NCBI GenBank assembly: GCA_964511575.1
Contig: CAZEFM010000006.1
Span: 1-64,000 of the forward strand
DNA: 64,000 nt
Reading direction: 5' to 3'
DNA from: CALKHT01 sp964511575
GTDB taxonomy: Bacteria > Planctomycetota > Phycisphaerae > Phycisphaerales > Phycisphaeraceae
Below are positions 44,871 to 53,321 of the stretch, piece after piece. A model generated the notes under the pieces. The model was not told the origin of the DNA and made no database searches. It worked only from the letters and a program-made list of their open reading frames with translations. The position numbers and the translations under genes are program-made. The stretch's first letter is position 1, and every line of letters starts with the position of its first letter.

Positions 44871-44917
44871 CGGTCAGAGAGCGGAGTGACCGGAGACGGG
44901 GGCGAACGCCGCTCGAT

Positions 44918-45613
44918 TCATTTCAACGCGGGGTCGGTCATGCCCAGCGCCTCAAACGCCTGAATGCGCAGGATGCAGGCATCGCAGCGGGTACAGGGTT
45001 GGCCGTGCGGCCCCGGGTCGTAGCAACTGTGGGTGAGGCTGTAGTCCACGCCCAATTGCAGCCCGCGCTCGATGATCTGCACCTTGGGCAGATCGATCAG
45101 CGGCGTGTGAATGGTGAGCTTGTGTCCTTCGACGCCGGCGCGTGTCGCCAGATTGGCCATCTTTTCGAAGGCCTTGATGAACGCGGGCCGGCAGTCGGGA
45201 TAGCCCGAGTAATCCACCGCGTTGACGCCGATGAAGATGTCGGCCGCCTCCATGACCTCCGCCAGCGCCAGCGCATACGACAGAAAGATGGTGTTGCGTG
45301 CCGGCACGTAGGTGACGGGGATGTCCTCCTCCATCTCCGCCGCGTTACGATCCTTGGGCACATCGATATCGCTGGTGAGCGCCGACCCGCCGAAGGTTCG
45401 CAGGTCGATCGTTGCCCAGCGGTGCGACACCACGCCGATGGATTCCGCCACCTGTCGTGCGGCGTCCAGTTCCACGCGATGCCGCTGGCCGTAGTCGAAG
45501 CTCAGCGCATGGCAGGCAAAGCCTTCGTCTCGTGCGATGGCAAGTGTCGTCGCGCTGTCCAGGCCGCCTGACAGCAGCACGATGGCGGGAGGTTGCGTGG
45601 GGTTGGTTTCCAA
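44918..45613 (-). CDS. queC: 7-cyano-7-deazaguanine synthase (queuosine precursor)
   Basis: Makes preQ0 from 7-carboxy-7-deazaguanine with ATP and ammonia. A 231-residue protein with LLSGGLDSATTL (ATP pyrophosphatase loop), FDYGQRHRVEL, VPARNTIFLSYA and the zinc-binding C-terminal cysteines around SCYDPG, CTRCDAC. Everything expected of QueC is here. It lies tail-to-tail with the M50 protease gene. No other queuosine gene is seen in the window. Confidence 0.95.
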   Translation of the reverse strand: METNPTQPPAIVLLSGGLDSATTLAIARDEGFACHALSFDYGQRHRVELDAARQVAESIGVVSHRWATIDLRTFGGSALTSDIDVPKDRNAAEMEEDIPVTYVPARNTIFLSYALALAEVMEAADIFIGVNAVDYSGYPDCRPAFIKAFEKMANLATRAGVEGHKLTIHTPLIDLPKVQIIERGLQLGVDYSLTHSCYDPGPHGQPCTRCDACILRIQAFEALGMTDPALK

Positions 45614-45685
45614 TGTTCCGGGTCCATCCGTGGATCGACACGGTCGATCCGTTATGCATCATCCGCCGAACCGCATCGGCGGGGG

Positions 45686-47353
45686 TTATTCATCCTCGTC
45701 CTTCTCATCCTCTTCCAGTGGCTTGGCCTCGGAAGGGGAGATGATCACCACCGTGCTCGCGACCAGGTCGCCCAGACGCTGACGAAACGGGCCGAACAGC
45801 GGGATCAACAGCAGCGGCGTGAACAGCAGATCCGCCGCCTTGAAAAGGTTGCGCAGCACCACCGACCACATCCGGGGCGGCTGACCGCGCAAATCCGTCA
45901 CCACGATGCCGAACACCATCTTGCCCGGCGTCCGCGCGGTGAAGAGTTCAAAGGGCAGCGTCACCAGCACGAAGATGCCGATCGTCGTCAACGCGGGATA
46001 GATGCGGGTGAACTCGCCCGGGCTGCTGCCGAGCAGGGGCCAGAACTGCACGATCTGTCCCATCGTGACATCGTGGACATAGGAGGCGACGACGATGCCC
46101 GGGAGGATGTCGATTCCCGCCGCCAGCAGTCGCCGCGTCAACTCCGCCACCCGCACGCCTTCGGGAAGCGCCACTTTGTTCTGTTCCGGATCACGCCGCC
46201 AGAACAGCAGCATCACCAGAATCAGCGCCAGCGGCAGCAGCAACGCCAGCACCCAGTTCATCACCTGCTCGACCATCGGCGTGCGCGCTTCGACCAGCGG
46301 GGTTGGCTCCAACACCACCTGTCCCGTCAAATCCATCTGCATCCAGCGCGTCGCCCCCTCCGGGTCACGCACGATCAGCGCCGCCGTCTGCCCCCAGCCC
46401 ACAAGCGCCGAACTCGACCCGTCGACCGCCTCCATTCCCATCACGCCGATGCGTGCCTGTGCCTGCGGACGCAGCACCAACAGTTCGATTTCCACACGCC
46501 CGCTGGTCGGCCGCCGTCGCGGGATGACGATCTGCCCCTCCACCACGATCGGCTGCATCAGCCCCGCGTGAGGCGCATCGTGGACACGCTTGCGCCACCC
46601 ATCGGCCGTCGGCTCGTACACCCAAAGCTCATCGCGCCCACCCGTGCGAACCGCGGAGATGAGCCACGGCGCATCGTCCCGCGCATGACGCAGCACGATA
46701 AAGTTGCGGCCCTCGGCCATCCAATCGTCGGGCAACGCTCGCCGAACCCACCGGTCGCCCTCGAGTCGGACCAGCCGATCCACAGGGAAACGCGGCGGTG
46801 ACGTCGGCTCCACGGCATCGCTGCCACCATCGCCACTGTCGCCCGCCGGCGCATCCGTTGCCGGTGAACCCGTCGCATCGATCCGCTCGAGCGTCATCGG
46901 GTTGTCCACCCGCACCAGCGCCCAGAGCGTTCGCCCCGCCTGCAGCGATCGAACGTCCGTACCCTCCGGCAGTTGGGCGTTGCGCTTCATTTCAGCGCGG
47001 GGGCCGACGACCGGGTCGTCGGTGAGCCGGAAGCTCTGCACCGTGTTGTCCTCGAACACCAGCCAGAGCCAGCCGTCGCCCGCCGCGACGCCGTGCGTCC
47101 TCACGGCGCCGTTGTACTGTCCCTTGACGGAGCCGAACGGCCGCGCCACTTCGGGCGGATCGTTGCGCAACCGCTCGTAGAGGGTGAACTGTCGCGCATC
47201 GATCTGCTGCACGAGAATCCACAGCCGCTCGTTGTCGCTCGCCGCCCCCAGCCGTTCCGCCGCCGACACCGCCGCCGTCCCCAGCGAAAGGAGCAGCGAA
47301 CAACCAACAAACGCCAGCAGCAACCGGCGCAACCATGGGAGCCTGACATTCAT
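45686..47353 (-). CDS. RDD-family membrane protein with large N-terminal extracytoplasmic region
   Basis: A 555-residue protein. A signal-like hydrophobic start (about 10-30) leads into a roughly 330-residue hydrophilic region that may form a beta-propeller-like domain. A transmembrane segment (about 370-390) follows, then an RDD domain with RRLLAAGIDILPG near its start and RTPGKMVFGIVV. The function of RDD domains is not settled. The tail is acidic. The ATG at 47353 is chosen because the signal-like segment begins there. It is divergent from cdsA. Confidence 0.78.
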   Translation of the reverse strand: MNVRLPWLRRLLLAFVGCSLLLSLGTAAVSAAERLGAASDNERLWILVQQIDARQFTLYERLRNDPPEVARPFGSVKGQYNGAVRTHGVAAGDGWLWLVFEDNTVQSFRLTDDPVVGPRAEMKRNAQLPEGTDVRSLQAGRTLWALVRVDNPMTLERIDATGSPATDAPAGDSGDGGSDAVEPTSPPRFPVDRLVRLEGDRWVRRALPDDWMAEGRNFIVLRHARDDAPWLISAVRTGGRDELWVYEPTADGWRKRVHDAPHAGLMQPIVVEGQIVIPRRRPTSGRVEIELLVLRPQAQARIGVMGMEAVDGSSSALVGWGQTAALIVRDPEGATRWMQMDLTGQVVLEPTPLVEARTPMVEQVMNWVLALLLPLALILVMLLFWRRDPEQNKVALPEGVRVAELTRRLLAAGIDILPGIVVASYVHDVTMGQIVQFWPLLGSSPGEFTRIYPALTTIGIFVLVTLPFELFTARTPGKMVFGIVVTDLRGQPPRMWSVVLRNLFKAADLLFTPLLLIPLFGPFRQRLGDLVASTVVIISPSEAKPLEEDEKDEDE

Positions 47354-47474
47354 GGCGACAAGGTAACGCAAGCCCCTTGCCAACGCCAAGCTGTCGACGC
47401 CCTGCGTTGCACAATCGCGGCACGCCTTCGCACGACCTTCCAAGGTTCCTCCCCGTCATCCGCTCCACGCTACA

Positions 47475-48437
47475 ATGCCCGCCATGCTGCGATACCGGCT
47501 CATCTTCGGCCCGATCATGATTCTCGCGCTGGCGGGCATGTTTTACCTCGATGAATGGCTGGGCCAGCTCCCGATCCGCGGCCAACTGATGCAATCGCTC
47601 TTTCCGGGTCGTAACTATCTGCCCGCCGGGATCATCATGCTCGTGCTCTTCCTCACGCTCATCGCTTTCGGAGCGCGCGAGCTCACCGCCATCTTCCGCG
47701 CCAAGAACATTCCCGCCCAGTCGGGCATGGTCGCGCTCGCCGGATTGGTCGGTTGTGCCATGATTTACATCATCCCGCACAATCTCGACGCCACCACCGC
47801 CATGGCCGTGCTCGCCACCCTTGTCGTGGGCATCTTCCTTGTCACGCTGGTGCGGTACAGCTATCTCGGGCGCATCGAAGGTGCCGTCGCCGTGGCGGCC
47901 GTCACGATGTTCGCCCTCATCTATATGGGGTTGCTGCCGGGCTTTTATCTCGCGATCCGCCGGTGGCACAGCGCCTGGATCGTCGCCGCCATCATCCTCA
48001 CCACCAAGAGCTGCGACATCGGCGCGTACTTCACCGGCAAGGCCATCGGCAGGCACAAGCTCATCGTCTGGCTCAGCCCCGGCAAAACCTGGGAAGGGCT
48101 CATCGGCGGCATCCTCTTCAGCGGGCTTGTCGCCCTGGGGCTCGCGGCGCTGCTCAACCACTTCCAGCTCGCCGGCCACTACGCCTTCCCCGAGCCCAAC
48201 GCCACCGCCCGCACCTTCATCCACAAACCCTACCCGCTGCCCGCCGCCGCCGTCGCCGGCGTCTTCATCGGACTCATCGGGCAGTTTGGCGACCTCACCG
48301 CAAGCCTCTTCAAACGAGACGCCGGTATCAAGGACTCCGGATCCTCCATTCCCGGCTACGGCGGGCTCCTCGACGTCGTCGATTCCCCCATCGTCGTTGC
48401 CCCCTTCGCTTACTGGATCCTCGCCCTTGCCCGATGA
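47475..48437 (+). CDS. cdsA: Phosphatidate cytidylyltransferase (CdsA)
   Basis: Makes CDP-diacylglycerol, the branch point of phospholipid synthesis. A 320-residue protein with about eight transmembrane segments and a C-terminal signature, here KRDAGIKDSGSSIPGYGGLL followed by DVVDS. In the usual signature the corresponding pieces are PGHGG and LDRxDS, so a His is replaced by Tyr and the Arg after Asp by Val. The rest of the motif, including the metal-binding acidic residues, is kept, so it is probably active. Confidence 0.9.
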   Translation: MPAMLRYRLIFGPIMILALAGMFYLDEWLGQLPIRGQLMQSLFPGRNYLPAGIIMLVLFLTLIAFGARELTAIFRAKNIPAQSGMVALAGLVGCAMIYIIPHNLDATTAMAVLATLVVGIFLVTLVRYSYLGRIEGAVAVAAVTMFALIYMGLLPGFYLAIRRWHSAWIVAAIILTTKSCDIGAYFTGKAIGRHKLIVWLSPGKTWEGLIGGILFSGLVALGLAALLNHFQLAGHYAFPEPNATARTFIHKPYPLPAAAVAGVFIGLIGQFGDLTASLFKRDAGIKDSGSSIPGYGGLLDVVDSPIVVAPFAYWILALAR

Positions 48438-48508
48438 GCGTGCCACGCTGCGGCTCGGCGGGGTCCGCACCGGGAATGGGACGTTCTGCGAAGTGTCGGG
48501 GCAGTGGT

Positions 48509-48514
48509 TATAAT
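48509..48514 (+). promoter_or_regulatory. Consensus -10 box (TATAAT) ahead of nuoB
   Basis: TATAAT, a perfect sigma-70-type -10 hexamer, lies 75 bases before the nuoB start codon in otherwise GC-rich sequence. The -35 region is weak (TTCTGC with a 19-base spacer). This supports a promoter belonging to nuoB itself, since nuoB is separated from the other nuo genes. Confidence 0.5.
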
Positions 48515-48588
48515 GCGGCGCTGATGGGGCGTCGCAGGACGCGGACGCTCAGCGGGCATTGTGTCGCCTACCACCGGATTGCGCCATT

Positions 48589-49134
48589 ATGAGTTGGATT
48601 GAAAATCGGTTTGAAGAGGGACTGATCGTCACGAGTCTGGATTGGGCGATCAACTGGGCCCGCAAGAGCAGCCTGTGGCCGATGACTTTCGGTCTGGCGT
48701 GCTGTGCGATCGAGATGATGGCCGTGGGTGCCAGCCGCTTCGATCTGGACCGCTTCGGCGCTGGCGCGTTCCGTGCCACCCCCCGGCAGGCGGACCTCAT
48801 GATCGTCGCCGGAACCGTCACCTACAAGATGGCCTCCCGCGTGAAACGACTCTACAACCAGATGCCCGACCCCAAGTACGTCATCGCCATGGGGGCCTGC
48901 ACCGTCGGCGGCGGACCTTACTTCAAGTACGGCTACCACGTTGTCAAGGGCGTGGACATGGTCGTTCCCGTCGACGTCTATGTTCCGGGCTGCCCGCCGC
49001 GACCCGAAACCCTCATCGAAGGCATCATGCGTCTGCAGGACAAGATCACCAACCAGACCATCGGCCTGCCCAAGGGCGCCAAACGCGCCGCCAAGCAGTA
49101 CGACATGCCCGTGCCGACCCCGGCGGTGGTGTGA
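48589..49134 (+). CDS. nuoB: NADH-quinone oxidoreductase subunit B
   Basis: The complex I subunit that carries Fe-S cluster N2, passing electrons to quinone. A 181-residue protein with the ligand cysteines visible in LACCAIEMM (adjacent pair), MGACTVGGG and YVPGCPPRPE. It is transcribed alone on the + strand. nuoJ-N lie 5.7 kb away on the other strand, and nuoA, C, D, H and I are not in the window. The ATG at 48589 matches the family N-terminus. Confidence 0.95.
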   Translation: MSWIENRFEEGLIVTSLDWAINWARKSSLWPMTFGLACCAIEMMAVGASRFDLDRFGAGAFRATPRQADLMIVAGTVTYKMASRVKRLYNQMPDPKYVIAMGACTVGGGPYFKYGYHVVKGVDMVVPVDVYVPGCPPRPETLIEGIMRLQDKITNQTIGLPKGAKRAAKQYDMPVPTPAVV

Positions 49135-49185
49135 TCGAGCGATTGCCGCGATTCTGACCGTGGCCGGTCGATGCGTCATGTGATC

Positions 49186-49503
49186 TCAGCGGTTTCTGCG
49201 ACGTTCCGCCCGACGTTTTTCCACTTCCATCATCAGCGTGCCGTTGCGCGCGGCGCGGTTGCGGTTGCGCTGTTCGATCCATGCCTTGGGGAAACTTGGC
49301 AGGAGCGCGAGGATCAGCAGGCCACATACGACGATGACACGCTGTCCCAGTTCAACGGCATCGTGGTCCGATGCGAAGTAGAAGATGTAGGCAAGCAGCG
49401 CCGTCAGAGACAGAGCCCGCCACACGTTGGCGGTCCAGCGCCACCACCGCGGCATCGTTGCGTCAAAGAGCGGGTCATTCACCTTGCGGGTCATCGGTTC
49501 CAT
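49186..49503 (-). CDS. Small membrane protein of unknown function
   Basis: A 105-residue protein with two hydrophobic segments (about 30-45 and 55-70) and a strongly basic C-terminal tail. It matches nothing I recognise. It overlaps the end of the upstream secreted-protein gene by 29 bases, so the two are probably co-transcribed. An inner ATG at 49494 is an alternative start. Confidence 0.55.
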   Translation of the reverse strand: MEPMTRKVNDPLFDATMPRWWRWTANVWRALSLTALLAYIFYFASDHDAVELGQRVIVVCGLLILALLPSFPKAWIEQRNRNRAARNGTLMMEVEKRRAERRRNR

Positions 49504-50671
49504 GATCCTTCATCGGGCCAAAGTGAAGCGACACCGCTTCCTCCGTGTCGTCGTCATCGAGTGAGCGCTGGCGCAACTGCGACCGCAGTTCGAAGCTGCC
49601 GTCGGCGTGTTCGGTGAGGGTGAAGGGGCCGCGGCCGTGCGGGTCGGCGATGGCGTTGAAGGCGTCGCGGCCGTGACGGCGCAGGGCGATCCCCGCTTCG
49701 AGCATGCGCCAGCGCGTCGCGGCGACAACACGAGCGCGATGCGAGGCGAGAATCATCTCGCCGTTGCCGGTGATCCAGCGTTCGATCGGATTGGTGCTTC
49801 GCGTGCCGTGTTCCTGCAGCGCCACCAGACGTTTCTCCATCGTGTCCAGCGGCAGCGTCTGCGCATCCCACCAGGCGCGCAGCAACGGCTGGGCTTCGCG
49901 CATCAGACGCTGCCACGCCTGCGGATCATGCCTTGCCATGCGAAGGCACTCGCGGACCGTCGGCCCGTCGGCACCGGGGCTCGACAGCATCGCATCGACG
50001 AACGTCGCATCCGCTTCGCCGAGTTGTCGCAGGATCAGGTTGGTGTATCGCGCCTCCCGATCAAGCACGCGACGCATGGCGGGAAGCGGTCGAAGCCGAC
50101 GCATCGCCTCGGCGAGATGGTCCAGGGCTGCATCATCGAACGCGACAAGTTCCATCGCCAGGTACTCGATGATGTTCTGTTCGACCGACAGATCGACGAG
50201 CAGATGAATGAGGTAGCCATCGTCCGCCACCTGCCGCGCCACAGCCATCGCGGTGACCAGGTCATCGATGCCACGGTTCACCTCGCCATCGGCGAAGGCG
50301 GCAAAGGCGCGGAGCTGGGCGGTGCGCATGAAACGGCGCGGCGTGATGAGCAGTTCAAAATCCTCCCCGATGCGGGCGATCTCCGGCAGACGGCACCGTT
50401 CATGCGACAACCCTTCGCGCAACAGGGCCATGACCGGCTCCGTCCCCGCGATCGCCGCGCGCTCCGCATCGCCAAGCTGTCGCGGCGGGAAGATCGTGAA
50501 CACCTCGGGATGCTGTTCATCCAACTCCAACAGGATCGCATCGGCCTTCAGGTAAAGCGCAACGACTTCATCGACTGGCGGCGCGGGGGCGGGCTCATCC
50601 TCCGCCCACGCAACGGCCAATGCGACCGACAGCACGGCGAGGAACAACATGGAAGGTGCTGGCGCGAACAT
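49475..50671 (-). CDS. Secreted/periplasmic protein of unknown function
   Basis: A 398-residue protein with a cleavable-looking signal peptide (about 1-23, hydrophobic core MLFLAVLSVALAVAWA). The mature part is mostly helical and charged, without motifs I can name. Codon use and length fit a real gene. The downstream overlapping membrane gene may be its partner. Confidence 0.72.
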   Translation of the reverse strand: MFAPAPSMLFLAVLSVALAVAWAEDEPAPAPPVDEVVALYLKADAILLELDEQHPEVFTIFPPRQLGDAERAAIAGTEPVMALLREGLSHERCRLPEIARIGEDFELLITPRRFMRTAQLRAFAAFADGEVNRGIDDLVTAMAVARQVADDGYLIHLLVDLSVEQNIIEYLAMELVAFDDAALDHLAEAMRRLRPLPAMRRVLDREARYTNLILRQLGEADATFVDAMLSSPGADGPTVRECLRMARHDPQAWQRLMREAQPLLRAWWDAQTLPLDTMEKRLVALQEHGTRSTNPIERWITGNGEMILASHRARVVAATRWRMLEAGIALRRHGRDAFNAIADPHGRGPFTLTEHADGSFELRSQLRQRSLDDDDTEEAVSLHFGPMKDHGTDDPQGE

Positions 50672-51326
50672 CGAGCCCTCCGGTCAACGGCGGTACCGCC
50701 ATGGTACCGAATCGCGTTGGCGAACCGGCCCATCCGAACCGTATCGCCCGCATCAGGGACAACGCGGCACGGCCCGGGCACTTGCGGAAACCGCGCCAAA
50801 CAACCTTGATAATGTCAGGCGTTCGGATAAAATTTGGTATCCGGTCGCCGGACCGATCATTATTGACGGGATTGACAGAATCGACGGGATGATGGCTAAC
50901 GACCCCATCCAAAGAACCACTCACCACTCACCACTCACCAGCGCACAAACCCGCGAGGTCAGAGGTCAGAGGTCAGTACCAATCGCCAATCCGCATCCCC
51001 CCAGGCCCCAGGTCCTTCCCCAAATGTCGTGTTTGTCGTGGGGGTGACATCGCCAAAAAACGCTGGAAGGCATGTCGTGGGAATGATTTATGAGAAATGT
51101 CATGGAGGTGGCCCATGGGGGGGGGGTGACATTGTCGCGGATGGTCGCAGCGAGACAGCGAACAGGAGGAACCGCCCTTTGAAATCGATCGCCTGTGTTG
51201 GCAGGACAGAGCCATCGTCGACACCGGGACGGCGCGGCGGAGCAGTGAAGCGCTTCCACGGGATGTGGGCGCACGCACCGCAGAGATCGGCTGAGCCGGG
51301 ACGGTTGGTGGCGATGGTTGGCCGGG
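50672..51326. other. 655-base intergenic stretch with direct repeats and a possible orphan promoter
   Basis: No protein gene is supported on either strand. It holds low-complexity repeats (CCACTCACCACTCACCA near 50928-50940 and GAGGTCAGAGGTCAGAGGTC near 50957-50976), a TTGATA-N16-TAAAAT promoter-like pair (50806-50833, + strand), and a run of about ten G at 51117-51126. It could include a non-coding RNA, but nothing proves it. Confidence 0.5.
50806..50833 (+). promoter_or_regulatory. Sigma-70-like promoter candidate without an obvious gene
   Basis: TTGATA and TAAAAT are spaced by 16 bases, close to the sigma-70 consensus. It points into about 490 bases of non-coding sequence that starts with a CCGGTCGCCGG stem-like element. 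It could drive a small RNA or be chance; the antisense direction relative to pyrG should be kept in mind. Confidence 0.35.
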
Positions 51327-53195
51327 TTACTTGGTCGTGGAGAGCGGCTGTTCCGCTTCCTCGGGGAGCCAGCGCGTGCTGATCTGTTCACGCGGGATGT
51401 TCGGCTTGGCGTGGCGCACGGCGGCGGCAACCAGGCCCATGAACATCGAGCTGGGATTCAGCGGACGGCTGGAGAGTTCCGGGTGGAACTGAGCGCCGAT
51501 GAAGAACGGATGCTGCGTGGTGGGCAGCTCCAGAATCTGCATGATCGGCTGCTCGGGATGGCGGCCGGAGAAAATCAGCCCCGCCTGCTCCAGTCGTTCG
51601 ATGTAGCGCGGGTCGACTTCGTAACGATGACGGAAGCGACGCCGCACCGTGAAAGGAGCGTTCGACGACTTATGGGTTCTGTTTTCCTCGGCGAAAAGGA
51701 ATGCCGCCAGCGAACCGGGCGTGATGAGCACATCCTTGCCGCCCAGCCGCATGTTCCCGCCGAGCCCCTCGATCTTCTTCTGCTCGGGCAGGATGTCGAT
51801 GACGGGGTGGCGCGGCGTCGGGTCGAACTCGGTGCTCGCGGCTTCGGCGAGGTCGCAGACGTTGCGGGCGTATTCGACGACCGCCATCTGGAAGCCCAGA
51901 CAGATGCCCAGGTACGGCAGGCGGTTGAGTCGGCAGTACCGCACGCAGGCGATCTTGCCTTCCGTGCCACGCGCGCCGAACCCGCCGGGCACGATCACCG
52001 CATCGAGCCCCTGCAGCCGATCGTGCGCTTCGGCATCTTCCCTGCCGGGCGCGAAGCTGGTGGTGTCGATCCAGCGGATGTCCAGATCGACCGACAGATG
52101 CGCCCCGGCATGCTCCAGCGCCTTGTCGATGGAGGCATAGGCATCGCGAAGGGCCGCGTACTTGCCGGTGATGCCGACGGTGACGCGATGCTTGCGCGTG
52201 CCGGTGAGCTTGTCGACGAAAACGTGCCACGCCCGGCGGGCGCGGTCCTCGTGCACCGGATCGACCCGGTCGTGCAGGTCGAGGATGCTCATGACCTGCT
52301 GATCCAGGGCCGCGTCGTGCATCGCATCGGGGATCTGGTAGATCGAGGGCCGATCGTGCATCGAAAAGACGCGTTTCAGCGGCACGTTGGAGAACATCGC
52401 GATCTTCTGCTTGGCGGAGTCGGTGACCTCGTTCTTGGCGCGGCAGGCGACGATGTGCGGCTGAACGCCCGCTTCCATGAGCTTCTTGAGGCCGAGCTGC
52501 GCCGCCTTGGATTTCTGCTCGCCCAGCGCCGGCGGTTCAATGATGTAGGTGAGGGCGACGAAGCAGCAACTGTCTTCGCCCTCTTCGAAGGCGAGCTCGC
52601 GCAGGGCTTCGATGTAGAAGCCGTTTTCGTAGTCGCCCGCGGTGCCGCCGACTTCGATGAAGACGACGTCGGCGTTCTGGCGCATGGCGAGTTGGCGGAG
52701 TTTGAACTTCACCTCGCCGGTGACGTGGGGGATCATCTGGACATCGCGGCCGAGATAACCGCCGTGCCGTTCCTTCTCGAGCACATCGCGGAAGATCTGG
52801 CCGGAGGTCATGAAGTTGTCGCCGGTGAGGTCCTGGTCGAGCATGCGCTCGTAGGTGCCCAGGTCCATGTCGGTTTCCATGCCGTCGTCCAGGACGAACA
52901 CCTCGCCGTGCCGGTAGGGGTTGAGCGTGCCGGAGTCGATGTTGAGGTAGCCCTCCATCTTGACGGGGGCGACGGTCAGGCCCTTGTCCTTGATCAGCTT
53001 GGCGAGGGAGGAGGAGAAGATGCCCTTGCCCAGTCCCGACATGACGGTGCCGATGACGGCGACGTACTTGTGTCGACCGCGCTGATAGCCGGGGGGAATC
53101 GGATTGAAGAACTCGGTTTCGTGGCTGGTGTGCCCGGCCTCGGCGAGGAGATCGTGCACGTCGGACGAACTGACATGGTCATTTTCAGTGGGCAT
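51327..53195 (-). CDS. pyrG: CTP synthase, divergent and extended
   Basis: Makes CTP from UTP using glutamine. A 622-residue protein against about 540 usual, with about 40 extra residues before the synthetase domain and a longer C-terminus. The ATP loop reads GTVMSGLGKG instead of GGVVSSLGKG, and the usual KLDPYINVDPGTM block reads KMEGYLNIDSGTL. ETDMDLGTYER is near-normal. The glutaminase domain is intact, with GICLGFQM (nucleophile Cys) and FHPEL (His, Glu). It is clearly homologous and probably active, but belongs to an unusual branch. Confidence 0.92.
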   Translation of the reverse strand: MPTENDHVSSSDVHDLLAEAGHTSHETEFFNPIPPGYQRGRHKYVAVIGTVMSGLGKGIFSSSLAKLIKDKGLTVAPVKMEGYLNIDSGTLNPYRHGEVFVLDDGMETDMDLGTYERMLDQDLTGDNFMTSGQIFRDVLEKERHGGYLGRDVQMIPHVTGEVKFKLRQLAMRQNADVVFIEVGGTAGDYENGFYIEALRELAFEEGEDSCCFVALTYIIEPPALGEQKSKAAQLGLKKLMEAGVQPHIVACRAKNEVTDSAKQKIAMFSNVPLKRVFSMHDRPSIYQIPDAMHDAALDQQVMSILDLHDRVDPVHEDRARRAWHVFVDKLTGTRKHRVTVGITGKYAALRDAYASIDKALEHAGAHLSVDLDIRWIDTTSFAPGREDAEAHDRLQGLDAVIVPGGFGARGTEGKIACVRYCRLNRLPYLGICLGFQMAVVEYARNVCDLAEAASTEFDPTPRHPVIDILPEQKKIEGLGGNMRLGGKDVLITPGSLAAFLFAEENRTHKSSNAPFTVRRRFRHRYEVDPRYIERLEQAGLIFSGRHPEQPIMQILELPTTQHPFFIGAQFHPELSSRPLNPSSMFMGLVAAAVRHAKPNIPREQISTRWLPEEAEQPLSTTK

Positions 53196-53268
53196 GTCTT
53201 ACCGTACCGCGCCCGGCGGGTGGTTTCAAGTTGCCCGCACCATGTGGATGAATCGCGGCAAAACACCC

Positions 53269-53297
53269 GTGGTTCGCTGAAGCGACCACGCCGGGGG
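53269..53297. repeat. Hairpin repeat copy 1 (GTGGTTCGCT..AGCGACCAC)
   Basis: An imperfect palindrome, GTGGTTCGCT-GA-AGCGACCAC, followed by GCCGGG, lies between pyrG and the 53322 gene. The same element recurs at 54835-54863 on the other side of that gene. It has no T-run, so it is not a classical terminator in either direction; it resembles a REP-type element. Confidence 0.65.
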
Positions 53298-53321
53298 GGA
53301 AGGCGCAGGCGGGCGACCATG

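Noticed and set aside
49186..49503. The idea that the small membrane gene is a transcription attenuator leader or a toxin
   Set aside because: It is downstream of, and not upstream of, its likely operon partner, and lacks antitoxin-like neighbours.
51117..51126. Run of about ten G residues as a phase-variation switch
   Set aside because: It lies in a spacer with no gene across it, so slippage would not shift any supported frame.
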